From contig NZ_CP054491.1 in NCBI RefSeq assembly GCF_013343005.1, positions 434,001 through 498,000 of the forward strand: a stretch of 64,000 bases of DNA. The letters run 5' to 3'. Under the pieces are notes generated by a model. The model ran no database searches, had not been told where the DNA came from, and saw only the letters and a program-made list of their open reading frames with translations. Every line of letters starts with the position of its first letter. The first letter of the stretch is position 1. The position numbers were made by a program, and so were the translations under genes. Below, in pieces: positions 11,672 to 21,142 of this stretch. The stretch is from Candidatus Reidiella endopervernicosa. GTDB lineage: Bacteria; Pseudomonadota; Gammaproteobacteria; GCF-013343005.

Positions 11672-13237
11672 ATGCGTAAGAACCTGCCTGTAACCGGTAA
11701 TAACGTCGATTTTTCAGACGATGCAAATATCCTCTCGACGACCAACCTCAAGGGTCAAATCAGCTACATCAACGAAGACTTCATCGAGATCAGCGGCTTT
11801 GAAGAGTCAGAACTGATGGATCAGCCGCACAATATTGTGCGCCACCCCGATATGCCACCGGCCGCATTTGATGACCTATGGAAGACCATCAAGGGTGGTG
11901 AATCGTGGATGGGTATGGTGAAGAACCGCTGTAAAAACGGTGATCACTACTGGGTTGATGCCTTTGCCACCCCAATACGCGATGGCGGCAGCACCATCGA
12001 GTACCAGTCGGTACGCATGAAGCCGGAAGCCGAGTATGTCGAGCGTGCCGATAAACTCTACGCTCAACTCAACGCCGGCAAGACCCCCAGCTCCATCAAG
12101 CCCTCAGCCCTGGGGCTCAAGGGGAGCCTTATCCTCATCGTCCTCGCTGCACTGCTTCCACTTCTGATTGCTGCACTGATGGAGAGCTCGCTCATTGGTA
12201 CCGTACTGGCGCTGCTCGTATCCGCTGCCATTGGCATTGTCGGCATTCAGCTGGTGATGCGTCCGATGCAGCATGCAATCGAGGAGGCACGCAGCATCGT
12301 CTCAAATCCCGTTGCTCAGCAGGTCTATACCGGCCAGCGCGGAGAAGGTGGCGAGGTGCGTCTGGCGATCAAACTGGTTCGTTCACAACTCAAAGCGGTA
12401 CTGGGTCGTATCAGCGATGCAGTCAAACAGCTCGAGACCACCTCACAGAGCCTCTCCGGCAACGTCACCCTGACCAAGGCGGGTGTCTCCCATCAGGAGA
12501 GCGAGACCAATCTGGTCGCCACCGCCGTGACCGAGCTGGCCGCCTCAGCGCTCGAGGTGGCACGCAACGCACAGAATGCTGCCGAGGGGACCCAAGTTGC
12601 CAGTCAGGATGCTGACAACGGCCGTCGCGTGGTCTCTGAGACGATCGACACTATCAGTGAGCTGGCCAAGGAGGTGGAACGCTCCTCCGAGGTGATCCAG
12701 AAGCTGCAGTCCGACAGCGAGGAGATCGGTACCGTGCTCGATGTGATTCGTGGCATCGCTGAGCAGACCAACCTGCTGGCACTCAATGCCGCCATTGAGG
12801 CGGCTCGTGCCGGTGAGCAGGGGCGTGGTTTTGCGGTGGTTGCCGACGAGGTGCGCAATCTCGCCTCACGCACCTCCTCAGCCACACTCGAGATCCAGGA
12901 AATGATCGAACGGCTGCAGACTGGGACCGGTGAAGCCGTAACGGTGATGAATAGCGGGCGCGAGAAGGCACAGCGCGGAGTAGAGCGTGCGGCCGAGGCG
13001 GGTGCCTCACTCGATACCATTACCCAGGCGGTCAGCAACATCAACGACATGAACGCCCAGATCGCCAACGCCGCCAATGAGCAGAGCACCGTGGTCGAGG
13101 AGATCAATGAGCACGTCAACACCATCAGTGAGGTCAACGAACTCACAGTCGACAGCATGGAGAGTACCGCCCAGACCAGTGATCAGATCGAACAGATGGC
13201 GAAAAACCTGCAGCTGCTCTCCAAACAGTTCAACTAA
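11672..13237 (+). CDS. Aer-like PAS-containing methyl-accepting chemotaxis protein 1
   Basis: This 521-residue receptor has an N-terminal PAS domain very like the FAD-binding PAS of the aerotaxis receptor Aer ([20 protein letters not shown] ... [19 protein letters not shown] ... [20 protein letters not shown]). Two membrane helices follow around residues 150-195 with no periplasmic domain between them, as in Aer, then a HAMP-like region and a signalling domain with the conserved tip ([20 protein letters not shown]) near residue 370. It should sense redox or oxygen changes and signal to CheA/CheW. No CheR-binding pentapeptide is seen at the C-terminus. A sigma-28-like promoter lies upstream. 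It is the first of three tandem paralogues; a 9-bp hairpin (13244-13279) follows it. Confidence 0.93.
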   Translation: MRKNLPVTGNNVDFSDDANILSTTNLKGQISYINEDFIEISGFEESELMDQPHNIVRHPDMPPAAFDDLWKTIKGGESWMGMVKNRCKNGDHYWVDAFATPIRDGGSTIEYQSVRMKPEAEYVERADKLYAQLNAGKTPSSIKPSALGLKGSLILIVLAALLPLLIAALMESSLIGTVLALLVSAAIGIVGIQLVMRPMQHAIEEARSIVSNPVAQQVYTGQRGEGGEVRLAIKLVRSQLKAVLGRISDAVKQLETTSQSLSGNVTLTKAGVSHQESETNLVATAVTELAASALEVARNAQNAAEGTQVASQDADNGRRVVSETIDTISELAKEVERSSEVIQKLQSDSEEIGTVLDVIRGIAEQTNLLALNAAIEAARAGEQGRGFAVVADEVRNLASRTSSATLEIQEMIERLQTGTGEAVTVMNSGREKAQRGVERAAEAGASLDTITQAVSNINDMNAQIANAANEQSTVVEEINEHVNTISEVNELTVDSMESTAQTSDQIEQMAKNLQLLSKQFN

Positions 13238-13346
13238 CCCTCTCCGGTGCGAAATACCGCCCCTACCTGCTCGCACCGGTTACACAGTCGTGTGCGGACA
13301 GCACATCGTATAAACCACAATATTTGTACCCATTCCAAAACCATAC

Positions 13347-13374
13347 TAAAGTTACGGCCATCGCTTACCGATAG
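13347..13374 (+). promoter_or_regulatory. Sigma-28 (FliA)-like promoter of chemoreceptor gene 2
   Basis: TAAAGTTA is followed after 12 bases by ACCGATAG. The -35 half is almost the exact sigma-28 consensus; the spacer is one base longer than usual. It lies 59 bases before the second receptor gene. Confidence 0.6.
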
Positions 13375-13432
13375 TTAATCACAACAACTCGAATACACGT
13401 GGTACGCATAAGGAATCTACAGGAGGTAGATA

Positions 13433-15019
13433 ATGCGCAAAAATCATCCCGTCACCGGTCAAGAGATCCTCTTCCCCAGTGAGGCCAACATCCTCTCTAC
13501 TACCGATCTGAAGGGCCAGATCACCTACTGCAACGACGATTTCATCAACATCAGCGGCTACACCGAAGAGGAGCTGCTGGGAAAAGCCCACAATCTAGTA
13601 CGCCATCCCGATATGCCATCCCCCGCCTTCCAGGATCTCTGGGATACCCTGTCGAAGCGACAATCGTGGATGGGCATCGTAAAAAACCGCTGCAAAAATG
13701 GCGATCACTACTGGGTTGACGCCTTTGCCACCCCGATCACCCGCAACGGCGAGGTAACCGAGTATCAATCGGTGCGCAGCAAGCCATCACGCTCACTGGT
13801 TGAGCGCGCTGAAAAACTCTACCAGAACCTCAACGCAGGCAAGGTTCCCACCGCGCTGAAACGACGTAATCTTCCAATCCACTACCGCCTCTTCCTCATC
13901 ACCTTACTCTCACTGCTTCCCCCTGTGCTCTACACCCTGATAGCCGATCAACCCGCCACCACTGGCATGCTGGGCGCGCTGCTTATCTCACTCGTTATCG
14001 GCGTCAGCGGAACATTACTTGCCACCCGCAAGCTACGTCAGGTCTCTCGTCAGGCACGTGGAGTCATCGACAACAAGATCATGCAGCACGTCTACACCGG
14101 CGATATGAGCGAGAGCGGTGAACTGACGTTGGCCATGAAGGTATTGCAGTCGGAGAAGGCCGCCATCCTAGGCCGTATGTCCAACGCGGTAGAGCAGATG
14201 AAGACGATGTCTGGGCAACTCTCCGACACCTCCAGTACCACTCACGGCGAGATCCAGAACCAGGAGCAACAGACCACCCAGATAGCCACCGCGATCAGTG
14301 AGCTCTCTGCCTCGGCACAGGAGGTCGCCGAGAGCGCCACTCAAGCCGCCGAAGCCGCGCAGCACGCCAACAGCAGCGCTAGCGAGGGGCGTCAGGTCGT
14401 CGAACAGAACATCACCTCAATCCGTGAACTCGCCGCCGAGGTCGAACGCTCTGCCGAGGTAATCGACCAGCTCGCCAAGGATAGTGATGGTATTGGCGGG
14501 GTACTGGATGTCATCCAAGGCATTGCCGAACAGACCAACCTTCTAGCACTCAACGCCGCCATTGAGGCCGCCCGCGCCGGTGAACAGGGTCGTGGCTTTG
14601 CCGTGGTGGCCGATGAGGTGCGCACCCTCGCCTCACGTACTCAGGAGTCGACTCAAGAGATCCAGAGCATGATCGAGCGATTACAGAGCGGGGCACGCAG
14701 CGCCGTCACCGCCATGGAGAAGGGTCGTGAGAAGGGCCAGGAGGGCGTTGAACAGGCGGGGCGTGCGGGGCAGGCACTTAACGAGATCAGCGACTCGGTG
14801 ATCACCATCTCCGATATGAACAGTCAGATCGCCAGTGCTGCCAGCGAGCAGAGCACCGTCTCCGAGGAGATCAATCGTAGTATCCACGCGATTATCGAGA
14901 TCAACGATCAGATCTCCGTCTATATGAGCGAGACGATCTCCGCCTGCGGTGAGAACTCCGATATCGCCGAAGAGATGAGCCTGCTCTCGACTCACTTCAG
15001 AAACCAACTCCAGTCATAA
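13433..15019 (+). CDS. Aer-like PAS-containing methyl-accepting chemotaxis protein 2
   Basis: This 528-residue protein is the second of three paralogues, with the same plan: an Aer-type PAS domain ([39 protein letters not shown]), two adjacent membrane helices around residues 148-200, and a signalling domain with [20 protein letters not shown]. Its signalling domain differs in the repeats flanking the tip ([14 protein letters not shown] rather than [33 protein letters not shown]), so it diverged earlier than copies 1 and 3. An excellent AGGAGG ribosome binding site precedes the ATG. It has its own sigma-28-like promoter, so the three genes are probably transcribed separately within one regulon. 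Confidence 0.93.
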   Translation: MRKNHPVTGQEILFPSEANILSTTDLKGQITYCNDDFINISGYTEEELLGKAHNLVRHPDMPSPAFQDLWDTLSKRQSWMGIVKNRCKNGDHYWVDAFATPITRNGEVTEYQSVRSKPSRSLVERAEKLYQNLNAGKVPTALKRRNLPIHYRLFLITLLSLLPPVLYTLIADQPATTGMLGALLISLVIGVSGTLLATRKLRQVSRQARGVIDNKIMQHVYTGDMSESGELTLAMKVLQSEKAAILGRMSNAVEQMKTMSGQLSDTSSTTHGEIQNQEQQTTQIATAISELSASAQEVAESATQAAEAAQHANSSASEGRQVVEQNITSIRELAAEVERSAEVIDQLAKDSDGIGGVLDVIQGIAEQTNLLALNAAIEAARAGEQGRGFAVVADEVRTLASRTQESTQEIQSMIERLQSGARSAVTAMEKGREKGQEGVEQAGRAGQALNEISDSVITISDMNSQIASAASEQSTVSEEINRSIHAIIEINDQISVYMSETISACGENSDIAEEMSLLSTHFRNQLQS

Positions 15020-15149
15020 CAGATAACCCGCCCCATCTGGGGTGGGACCATCGCCTACCTTTAGAATCATTCTCAATAAAAACCGCAAATCTCAAATGGT
15101 TGCCTCCTATCGACAACCGGCGCATCATCGTCAGTAACCCTATAAATCC

Positions 15150-15176
15150 TCAAGTATGTCGTTTAGCTACCGATGA
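15150..15176 (+). promoter_or_regulatory. Sigma-28 (FliA)-like promoter of chemoreceptor gene 3
   Basis: TCAAGTAT, an 11-base spacer and ACCGATGA repeat the pattern seen before receptors 1 and 2. It lies 48 bases upstream of the ATG at 15224. Confidence 0.55.
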
Positions 15177-15223
15177 AGATGGTTAAGCGACCGAATAGAT
15201 AAAAATAATTAGCGAGGAAGTCG

Positions 15224-16801
15224 ATGCGTAATAACCAGCCTGTCACAGAGCAGGAAGTCCCAGTATCTGATGAGAGTTACATACTCTCCACCACCAATCT
15301 AAAGGGCCAGATTACCTATTGTAATGACGGTTTTGTGCAGATCAGTGGGTTTGAGAAAAGTGAGCTACTCAACGAGCCACACAATGTGGTGCGCCACCCC
15401 GATATGCCACCCGCCGCCTTCGATGATCTCTGGACGACATTGAAAAACGGTGACTCCTGGAAAGGTATCGTCAAGAATCGTTGCAAAAATGGTGACTACT
15501 ACTGGGTCGACGCCTTTGCCACGCCAATCTTTGAAGATAGTAAGACGGTCGAATACCAATCGGTCCGCCGCCATGCTGATGAAGCGGATGTTGCACGCGC
15601 CGAGAAACTCTATTCACAGCTCAGTGCTGGCAAGAGTCCCAACGTACTTAAACGCGCCAAGCTCTGTCTCGGTGTCAAACTCGGCATGCTCTGCGGTATC
15701 GGCATGCTGCCGTTGCTGCTCGCTGCGCTCGATGAGAGCGAAACCGCTGTGGTGCTGATGGCACTCGCTATTGCTGTTGCAATCATCGGTGGCGGTATCT
15801 ACTGGCTACTGACGCCACTACGCAAGCTGATCGCTGAATCGCGTAAAACGATCGACAATCCAATTGCCCAGTGGGTCTATACCGGTCGTCGTGATGAGGT
15901 GGGCCAGTTACAGCTGGCAATGAAGATGCAGCGCTCTGAGATCAGTGCGGTACTCGACCGTATCGATGACTCGGTGAAACAGATCGAAGAGACCGCTGAA
16001 CAACTCTCCGCCTCGATCACCCTGACCAAGATGGGCGTTGGTCACCAGGATGAGCAGACCGATCAGGTCGCCACCGCCGTTACCCAGCTCTCCGCCTCAG
16101 CCCAGGAGGTGGCACGCAACACCCAGCAGGCCGCCGAGCAGACTCAGACCGCCACCAATGAGGCCAACCACGGTAGCGAAGTTGTCACCAACACCGTCAG
16201 CTCTATCAATGCCATCGCCAACGAGGTCGGTGAAGCAAGCGATGTAATCAACCGCCTCAAGAACGAGAGCGAGGATATCGGTACCGTGCTTGATGTCATT
16301 CGCGGTATCGCCGAGCAGACCAACCTGCTCGCCCTCAACGCCGCCATCGAGGCGGCACGCGCCGGTGAGCAGGGACGCGGTTTTGCGGTGGTCGCCGACG
16401 AGGTTCGCACCCTCGCCTCACGCACCTCATCGGCCACACTTGAGATACAGACGATGATCGAGCGACTCCAGGATGGCGCAACCAAAGCGGTGACGGTGAT
16501 GGATACCAGCCGCAAACGCACTCAAGAGGGCGTCGATCAATCCTCTGAGGCGGGTGAGGCACTCGATACGATAACCCGCGCCATCTCCACCATCAGCGAC
16601 ATGAATGCACAGATCGCCAACGCCGCCAATGAACAGAGCAGCGTGGTAACCAATATCGAAGAGAACGTCTCGACCATCACCGAGGTAAATGAGCTGACGG
16701 TTGATGGCATGCAGCAGACTGCCGATGCGAGTGAATCACTCAGCAAGATGGCACGCAGTCTGGAGTTGATGGCGAAGATGTTTAGCGGTCGCGCCGCCTA
16801 G
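15224..16801 (+). CDS. Aer-like PAS-containing methyl-accepting chemotaxis protein 3
   Basis: The third tandem paralogue (525 residues) has the Aer-type PAS domain ([39 protein letters not shown]), two membrane helices around residues 150-195 and the signalling tip [20 protein letters not shown]. Its signalling domain is closest to copy 1, including the shared [13 protein letters not shown] segment. The PAS sequences differ in loop residues near the presumed flavin pocket ([18 protein letters not shown] here versus [18 protein letters not shown]), so the receptors may respond to different redox potentials. It converges with srkA, leaving only four bases between the two stop codons. Confidence 0.93.
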   Translation: MRNNQPVTEQEVPVSDESYILSTTNLKGQITYCNDGFVQISGFEKSELLNEPHNVVRHPDMPPAAFDDLWTTLKNGDSWKGIVKNRCKNGDYYWVDAFATPIFEDSKTVEYQSVRRHADEADVARAEKLYSQLSAGKSPNVLKRAKLCLGVKLGMLCGIGMLPLLLAALDESETAVVLMALAIAVAIIGGGIYWLLTPLRKLIAESRKTIDNPIAQWVYTGRRDEVGQLQLAMKMQRSEISAVLDRIDDSVKQIEETAEQLSASITLTKMGVGHQDEQTDQVATAVTQLSASAQEVARNTQQAAEQTQTATNEANHGSEVVTNTVSSINAIANEVGEASDVINRLKNESEDIGTVLDVIRGIAEQTNLLALNAAIEAARAGEQGRGFAVVADEVRTLASRTSSATLEIQTMIERLQDGATKAVTVMDTSRKRTQEGVDQSSEAGEALDTITRAISTISDMNAQIANAANEQSSVVTNIEENVSTITEVNELTVDGMQQTADASESLSKMARSLELMAKMFSGRAA

Positions 16802-16805
16802 AGAG

Positions 16806-17801
16806 CTACGCTCCGAGTGTTAATGGCGGTGCGTCCAGGCGCAGTAACTGTTCGCGCAGCGCCACCAGCTGCTCCTCCCAGTAACGTTCGCTATTGAACC
16901 AGGGAAAGGCCATCGGGAAGGCGGGATCAGACCAACGGCGCGCCAGCCAGCCCGCATAGTAGATCATGCGCAAGGCACGCAGTGGCTCGATCAGCGTCAG
17001 TTCACGCAGATCGAACTCGAAGAACTCCTCATATCCCATCAATAGTGCATCAAGCTGCATTACCATCTCGTGGCGCTCGCCCGAGAGTAGCATCCAGAGA
17101 TCCTGAATCGCAGGCCCAGTCATACAGTCATCGAGATCGACAAAGTGCGGCCCCTCACGCCACAGCACGTTGCCGACGTGGCCATCACCGTGGATACGCA
17201 GCATCTGCAAATTGGGAAGTTCGGCAAAGGCCGCATCGACTCGTTGCAGCATCTGCTCAGCCAGCGACTGATACTCAGACGCCAAATAGCTCGGAAGAAA
17301 GTCGTTCTCTAGCAGGTAATCCAATGCGGGTCTGCCGTAAAAGGCGACACCCAGCGTGGGTCGATGTTCGAATTCACCACTGGCACCCACCGCATGAATG
17401 CGCGCCATGAAGCGCCCCAACCACTCAAGATGATCGAAATCGCTCAGCTCCGGGGCATGGCCACCACGGCGAGGAAAGAGTGCAAACCGGAAACCAGCAT
17501 GCTCAAAGAGAGACTCACCATTCTCTCCCTTGAGCGGCGCCACCACCGGAATTTCGTGCTCCTGCAGGGCGTGACTGAAGGCGTGCTCCTCAAGGATCGC
17601 CTCGCTGCTCCAGCGTCCCGGCCGGTAGAACTTTGCGATCAACGGTTCACCCTCATCGAGCCCCACCTGATAGACGCGATTTTCATAGCTATTAAGCGCC
17701 AGCAGCGAACCGCTCGCCACCACGCCGAAGCTATCAACCGCATCGAGTACCACCTCGGGGGTCAGCGCATCGTAAGGGTGTGTTGTAATCTCCTCACTCA
17801 C
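16806..17801 (-). CDS. srkA: Stress response kinase A (RdoA/YihE family)
   Basis: SrkA is a Ser/Thr protein kinase with an APH-like fold that counters stress-induced death downstream of the Cpx response in enterobacteria. The family motifs are LNSYENRVYQVG (N-lobe), the ATP-contacting IAKFYRPGRW, LRIHGDGHVGNVLW (catalytic loop) and FVDLDDCMTGPAIQDLW (metal-binding aspartate). The frame extends upstream to 17864, but the GTG at 17801 gives the usual N-terminus (SEEITTHPYDALTPEVVLDAV) and about 331 residues, near E. coli's 328; another GTG lies eight codons further upstream. In many gammaproteobacteria srkA is followed by dsbA; here dsbA is 15 kb away. Confidence 0.88.
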   Translation of the reverse strand: MSEEITTHPYDALTPEVVLDAVDSFGVVASGSLLALNSYENRVYQVGLDEGEPLIAKFYRPGRWSSEAILEEHAFSHALQEHEIPVVAPLKGENGESLFEHAGFRFALFPRRGGHAPELSDFDHLEWLGRFMARIHAVGASGEFEHRPTLGVAFYGRPALDYLLENDFLPSYLASEYQSLAEQMLQRVDAAFAELPNLQMLRIHGDGHVGNVLWREGPHFVDLDDCMTGPAIQDLWMLLSGERHEMVMQLDALLMGYEEFFEFDLRELTLIEPLRALRMIYYAGWLARRWSDPAFPMAFPWFNSERYWEEQLVALREQLLRLDAPPLTLGA

Positions 17802-17891
17802 TGTTTGGGATTCTTTGTTGGCCACTGTGCACTCTGCTAGATTTAGAGCGCCATTTAACCACAACCCGCTGTACTTTATTGAGGATAGAGC

Positions 17892-19931
17892 ATGTCCAAC
17901 CCGCTACTCGAGATGACCGGTCTACCCCCCTTCTCAGCCATCCAACCGGAGCACGTTGAATCGGCCATCGATGCGCTGTTGAAGGAGAATCGCGACCGGG
18001 TCACAGCACTGCTCGCCACCACCGAACACTGCAGCTGGGAGAATCTGGTCGAACCACTCGAGTATCTGGAGGATCGTCTCAACCGCGCCTGGTCACCGGT
18101 CAGCCACATGAACTCGGTGGTCAACTCCGATGCACTGCGCAACGCCTACAACGCCTGTCTCACCAAACTGAGCGACTATGCCACCGAGATGGGGCAGAAC
18201 CGCGACCTCTTCGAGGCGTTCCAGCAGGTCGCCGATGGTGAGGAGTACCCGCAGCTGAGTGGTCCACAGCAGAAGATCGTCGATAACGCCCTGCGTGATT
18301 TCCGCCTCTCCGGTATCGATCTGCCCGAGGCACAGCAGCAGCGCTACAAGGAGATCATGCAGGAGCTCTCCAGGCTGACCAATAAGTTCAGCGAAAACCT
18401 GCTCGATGCGACCAACGCCTGGAAACGTGAAGTAAGTGATGAGAGTGAACTCGCTGGTCTGCCCGAGAGCGCGGTCCAGATGGCAAAACAGAATGCCGAG
18501 GCCGAGGCGTTCGAAGGCTGGCTCTTTAATCTACAGTTCCCCTCCTACTTCCCAATCATCACCTACGCCGACAACCGCGATCTGCGCCGTGAGCTCTACA
18601 CCGCCTACGTCACCCGCGCCTCCGACGAGGGACCACATGCCGGTCAGTGGGATAACAGCGAGCTGATGGAACAGATCCTGGCACTGCGCCACGAAGCAGC
18701 GCAACTACTCGGTTTTGCCAACTACGCCGAGCGTTCGCTCGCCACCAAGATGGCGACCAATCCGGAACAGGTTCTGCAGTTTCTCAACGACCTCGCCGAA
18801 CGTTCACTGCCGATGGCACGCCACGACCTCGATGAGGTGCGCATCTTCGCACGCAACCAGCACGGCATGGAGGGGCTTGAGGCGTGGGACATCCCCTACT
18901 ACTCGGAGAAGCTGCGCCAGCATAAATACGCCGTCAGCCAGGAGGAGCTCAAGCCTTACTTCCCGGAGGATCGGGTCTTGAAGGGCATGTTCTTTGTTAT
19001 CGAACGCCTCTACGGCCTCAGTGTCGAGGAGCAGCACGATATAGAAACCTGGCACAAGGATGTACGTTTTTTCGATATCCGTAGCGAACAGGGTGAGCTG
19101 CGTGGCCAGTTCTACCTCGATCTCTATGCGCGCACTAATAAACGCGGTGGTGCCTGGATGGATGAGTGCATCAGTCGGCACCTCACCGCAGACGGCCTGC
19201 AGACTCCAGTTGCCTACCTTACCTGCAACTTCACCGCCCCGATCGGTGACAAACCGGCGCTTTTCACCCACGACGAGGTGCAGACCCTGTTCCACGAGTT
19301 CGGCCACGGTCTGCACCATATGCTGACCCGCATCGACCACCCAAGCGTCTCGGGCATCAGCGGCGTACCGTGGGACGTGGTCGAGCTGCCGAGTCAGTTC
19401 ATGGAGAACTGGTGCTGGGAGCGCGATGCACTCAACGAGATCTCCGGCCACGTCGAGAGCGGCGAAGCATTACCCGACGATCTCTACGAAAAGATGATCG
19501 CCGCACGCAACTTCCAGTCAGCAATGCAGATGGTGCGTCAGCTCGAATTCTCCCTGTTCGATTTCCGCATGCACATGGAGTTCGACCCGGAGCGTGGCGG
19601 TCGTATCTACGAACTGCTCAATGAGGTGCGCGAAGAGGTGTCCGTAATCGAGCCCCCCTCCTTCAACCGATTCCCACACAGCTTCTCACACATTTTCTCC
19701 GGTGGTTACGCCGCAGGTTATTACAGCTACAAGTGGGCCGAGGTACTCTCAGCCGATGCCTTCAGCGCCTTCGAGGAGAGTCACATCTTCGATCGCGAGA
19801 CCGGGCTACGCTTTCTAAGCGCCATTCTCGAGCAGGGCGGTTCACGCGAGCCGATGGAGCTGTTTGTTGAGTTCCGTGGCCGTGAACCGACCATCGACGC
19901 ACTGCTGCGTCACAGTGGCCTGGCTGCCTAA
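17892..19931 (+). CDS. prlC: Oligopeptidase A (M3 metallopeptidase)
   Basis: This cytoplasmic zinc endopeptidase degrades short peptides, including cleaved signal peptides. The 679-residue length equals that of E. coli PrlC (680). The zinc motif HEFGHGLHHM lies at about residue 468, the same place as in the family, and the third ligand region follows (SGVPWDVVELPSQFMENW). Other family blocks are the C-terminal FSHIFSGGYAAGYYSYKWAE and LFVEFRGREPTIDALLRHSG. It is divergent from srkA, and the intervening bases must hold both promoters. Confidence 0.96.
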   Translation: MSNPLLEMTGLPPFSAIQPEHVESAIDALLKENRDRVTALLATTEHCSWENLVEPLEYLEDRLNRAWSPVSHMNSVVNSDALRNAYNACLTKLSDYATEMGQNRDLFEAFQQVADGEEYPQLSGPQQKIVDNALRDFRLSGIDLPEAQQQRYKEIMQELSRLTNKFSENLLDATNAWKREVSDESELAGLPESAVQMAKQNAEAEAFEGWLFNLQFPSYFPIITYADNRDLRRELYTAYVTRASDEGPHAGQWDNSELMEQILALRHEAAQLLGFANYAERSLATKMATNPEQVLQFLNDLAERSLPMARHDLDEVRIFARNQHGMEGLEAWDIPYYSEKLRQHKYAVSQEELKPYFPEDRVLKGMFFVIERLYGLSVEEQHDIETWHKDVRFFDIRSEQGELRGQFYLDLYARTNKRGGAWMDECISRHLTADGLQTPVAYLTCNFTAPIGDKPALFTHDEVQTLFHEFGHGLHHMLTRIDHPSVSGISGVPWDVVELPSQFMENWCWERDALNEISGHVESGEALPDDLYEKMIAARNFQSAMQMVRQLEFSLFDFRMHMEFDPERGGRIYELLNEVREEVSVIEPPSFNRFPHSFSHIFSGGYAAGYYSYKWAEVLSADAFSAFEESHIFDRETGLRFLSAILEQGGSREPMELFVEFRGREPTIDALLRHSGLAA

Positions 19932-20084
19932 TCGAATCCCCACATCGTGGGGGATGATGCTGCGCCGAAGTACTGAATGATGGTCGCAGCGTTTAAAACT
20001 ATTTCTCGCGACATCACTTCCTGACTATACGTTTATAATCGATTCAGCTTACCCCTGAATTACATCGGATTACTCGAGCAACAA

Positions 20085-20852
20085 ATGAAAATCGCCACCT
20101 GGAACGTCAACTCCATCAATGTCCGCCTATCTCATGTCCTGACTTGGCTGGAGAGCGCCCAGCCCGATGTGTTGGTGCTGCAGGAGACCAAATGTGTCGA
20201 CGAGAAGTTTCCGCGTGATAAGCTGGAGGCGGCGGGTTATCAGGCCGCCTTCTCCGGACAGAAGACCTATAACGGCGTGGCGATCATCAGCAAACATGCC
20301 ATCGAAGATGTAATAACCGATGTGGCCGATCTCGACGACCCGCAGCGGCGCATCCTTGGTGCAACCATCAATGGGGTGCGTATTCTCGATCTCTATGTAG
20401 TGAATGGCTCCGAGGTTGGGTCAGATAAGTTTGACTACAAACTCAACTGGCTCGAGAAAGTATCCATCCATATTAAAAATGAACTGACCGACCATTCCGA
20501 CTATGTGGTGCTGGGGGATTTTAATATTGCACCAGCCGATGCCGATGTGAACGATCCCAAGGCGTGGCATGAACGCATTCTCTGCAGCACGCCCGAGCGT
20601 GATGCACTAAAGCGGATACTAGATCTTGGCTTTACCGACACCTTCCGTCTCTTCAAGCAGGAGGAGAATAGCTTTAGCTGGTGGGACTACCGGATGAACG
20701 GTTTTCGTCGTAACCGAGGTTTGCGCATCGATCTGATCCTCGCCTCTTCATCACTTGCTAAAAAGTGCACAGCATCTGAGATTGATAAGGAGCCACGTGG
20801 CTGGGAACGCCCCTCGGACCACGCACCTGTCATGGCCAGCTTTGAGCCCTAA
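20085..20852 (+). CDS. xthA: Exodeoxyribonuclease III
   Basis: This 255-residue protein is an exonuclease III family AP endonuclease that repairs abasic sites and 3' blocking groups. All catalytic blocks are present: WNVNSINVR at the N-terminus, the metal ligand glutamate in LQETKC, YNGVAIISK, GDFNIAPADADV, and the terminal SDHAPVMASF with the catalytic Asp-His. A dispersed repeat begins 24 bases after its stop, so any original terminator was displaced or absent. Confidence 0.95.
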   Translation: MKIATWNVNSINVRLSHVLTWLESAQPDVLVLQETKCVDEKFPRDKLEAAGYQAAFSGQKTYNGVAIISKHAIEDVITDVADLDDPQRRILGATINGVRILDLYVVNGSEVGSDKFDYKLNWLEKVSIHIKNELTDHSDYVVLGDFNIAPADADVNDPKAWHERILCSTPERDALKRILDLGFTDTFRLFKQEENSFSWWDYRMNGFRRNRGLRIDLILASSSLAKKCTASEIDKEPRGWERPSDHAPVMASFEP

Positions 20853-20875
20853 GCTCAACGGTATAAAAGAGATGT

Positions 20876-21142
20876 CGGGGGTCGCTATTTTTGCGAAGCA
20901 TGTTTGGGCATCCAAGCCCAAGCAAGCGGCAAATACTTAACGCGACCGTTTATGCCTACGGCCCCGACCGTCCTGCGTACGTGCGAATCACCTCTTCGCG
21001 GCTCTACACAACTCCCTCAGTGACTCTACGCCGACATAGCCTTGCTGCATCTTCTCCGTCGTTCGCTCACGCCTCAACTACGAATATGCAGACGTCGACT
21101 ATCGGGGACAACCGCCCTCACTCGCCTCCATGGCGGTCAGCG
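20876..21142 (+). repeat. Dispersed hairpin-ended element, copy 2
   Basis: This is a 267-base copy with several deletions relative to copies at 21577 and 45297. It fills the xthA-glycosyltransferase gap. Its right end, ATGGCGGTCAGCG, runs in frame into the glycosyltransferase fragment and provides that fragment's only nearby ATG. Copy 3 follows 434 bases later in the same orientation. Confidence 0.92.

Noticed and set aside
15027-15046. GC hairpin after chemoreceptor 2 as a terminator
   Set aside because: It has a two-base loop, needs a G-T pair and is not followed by T residues.
19940-19960. Small hairpin (CCCCACATCGTGGGG) after prlC as a terminator
   Set aside because: Short stem with no T-run on either strand; evidence too weak.
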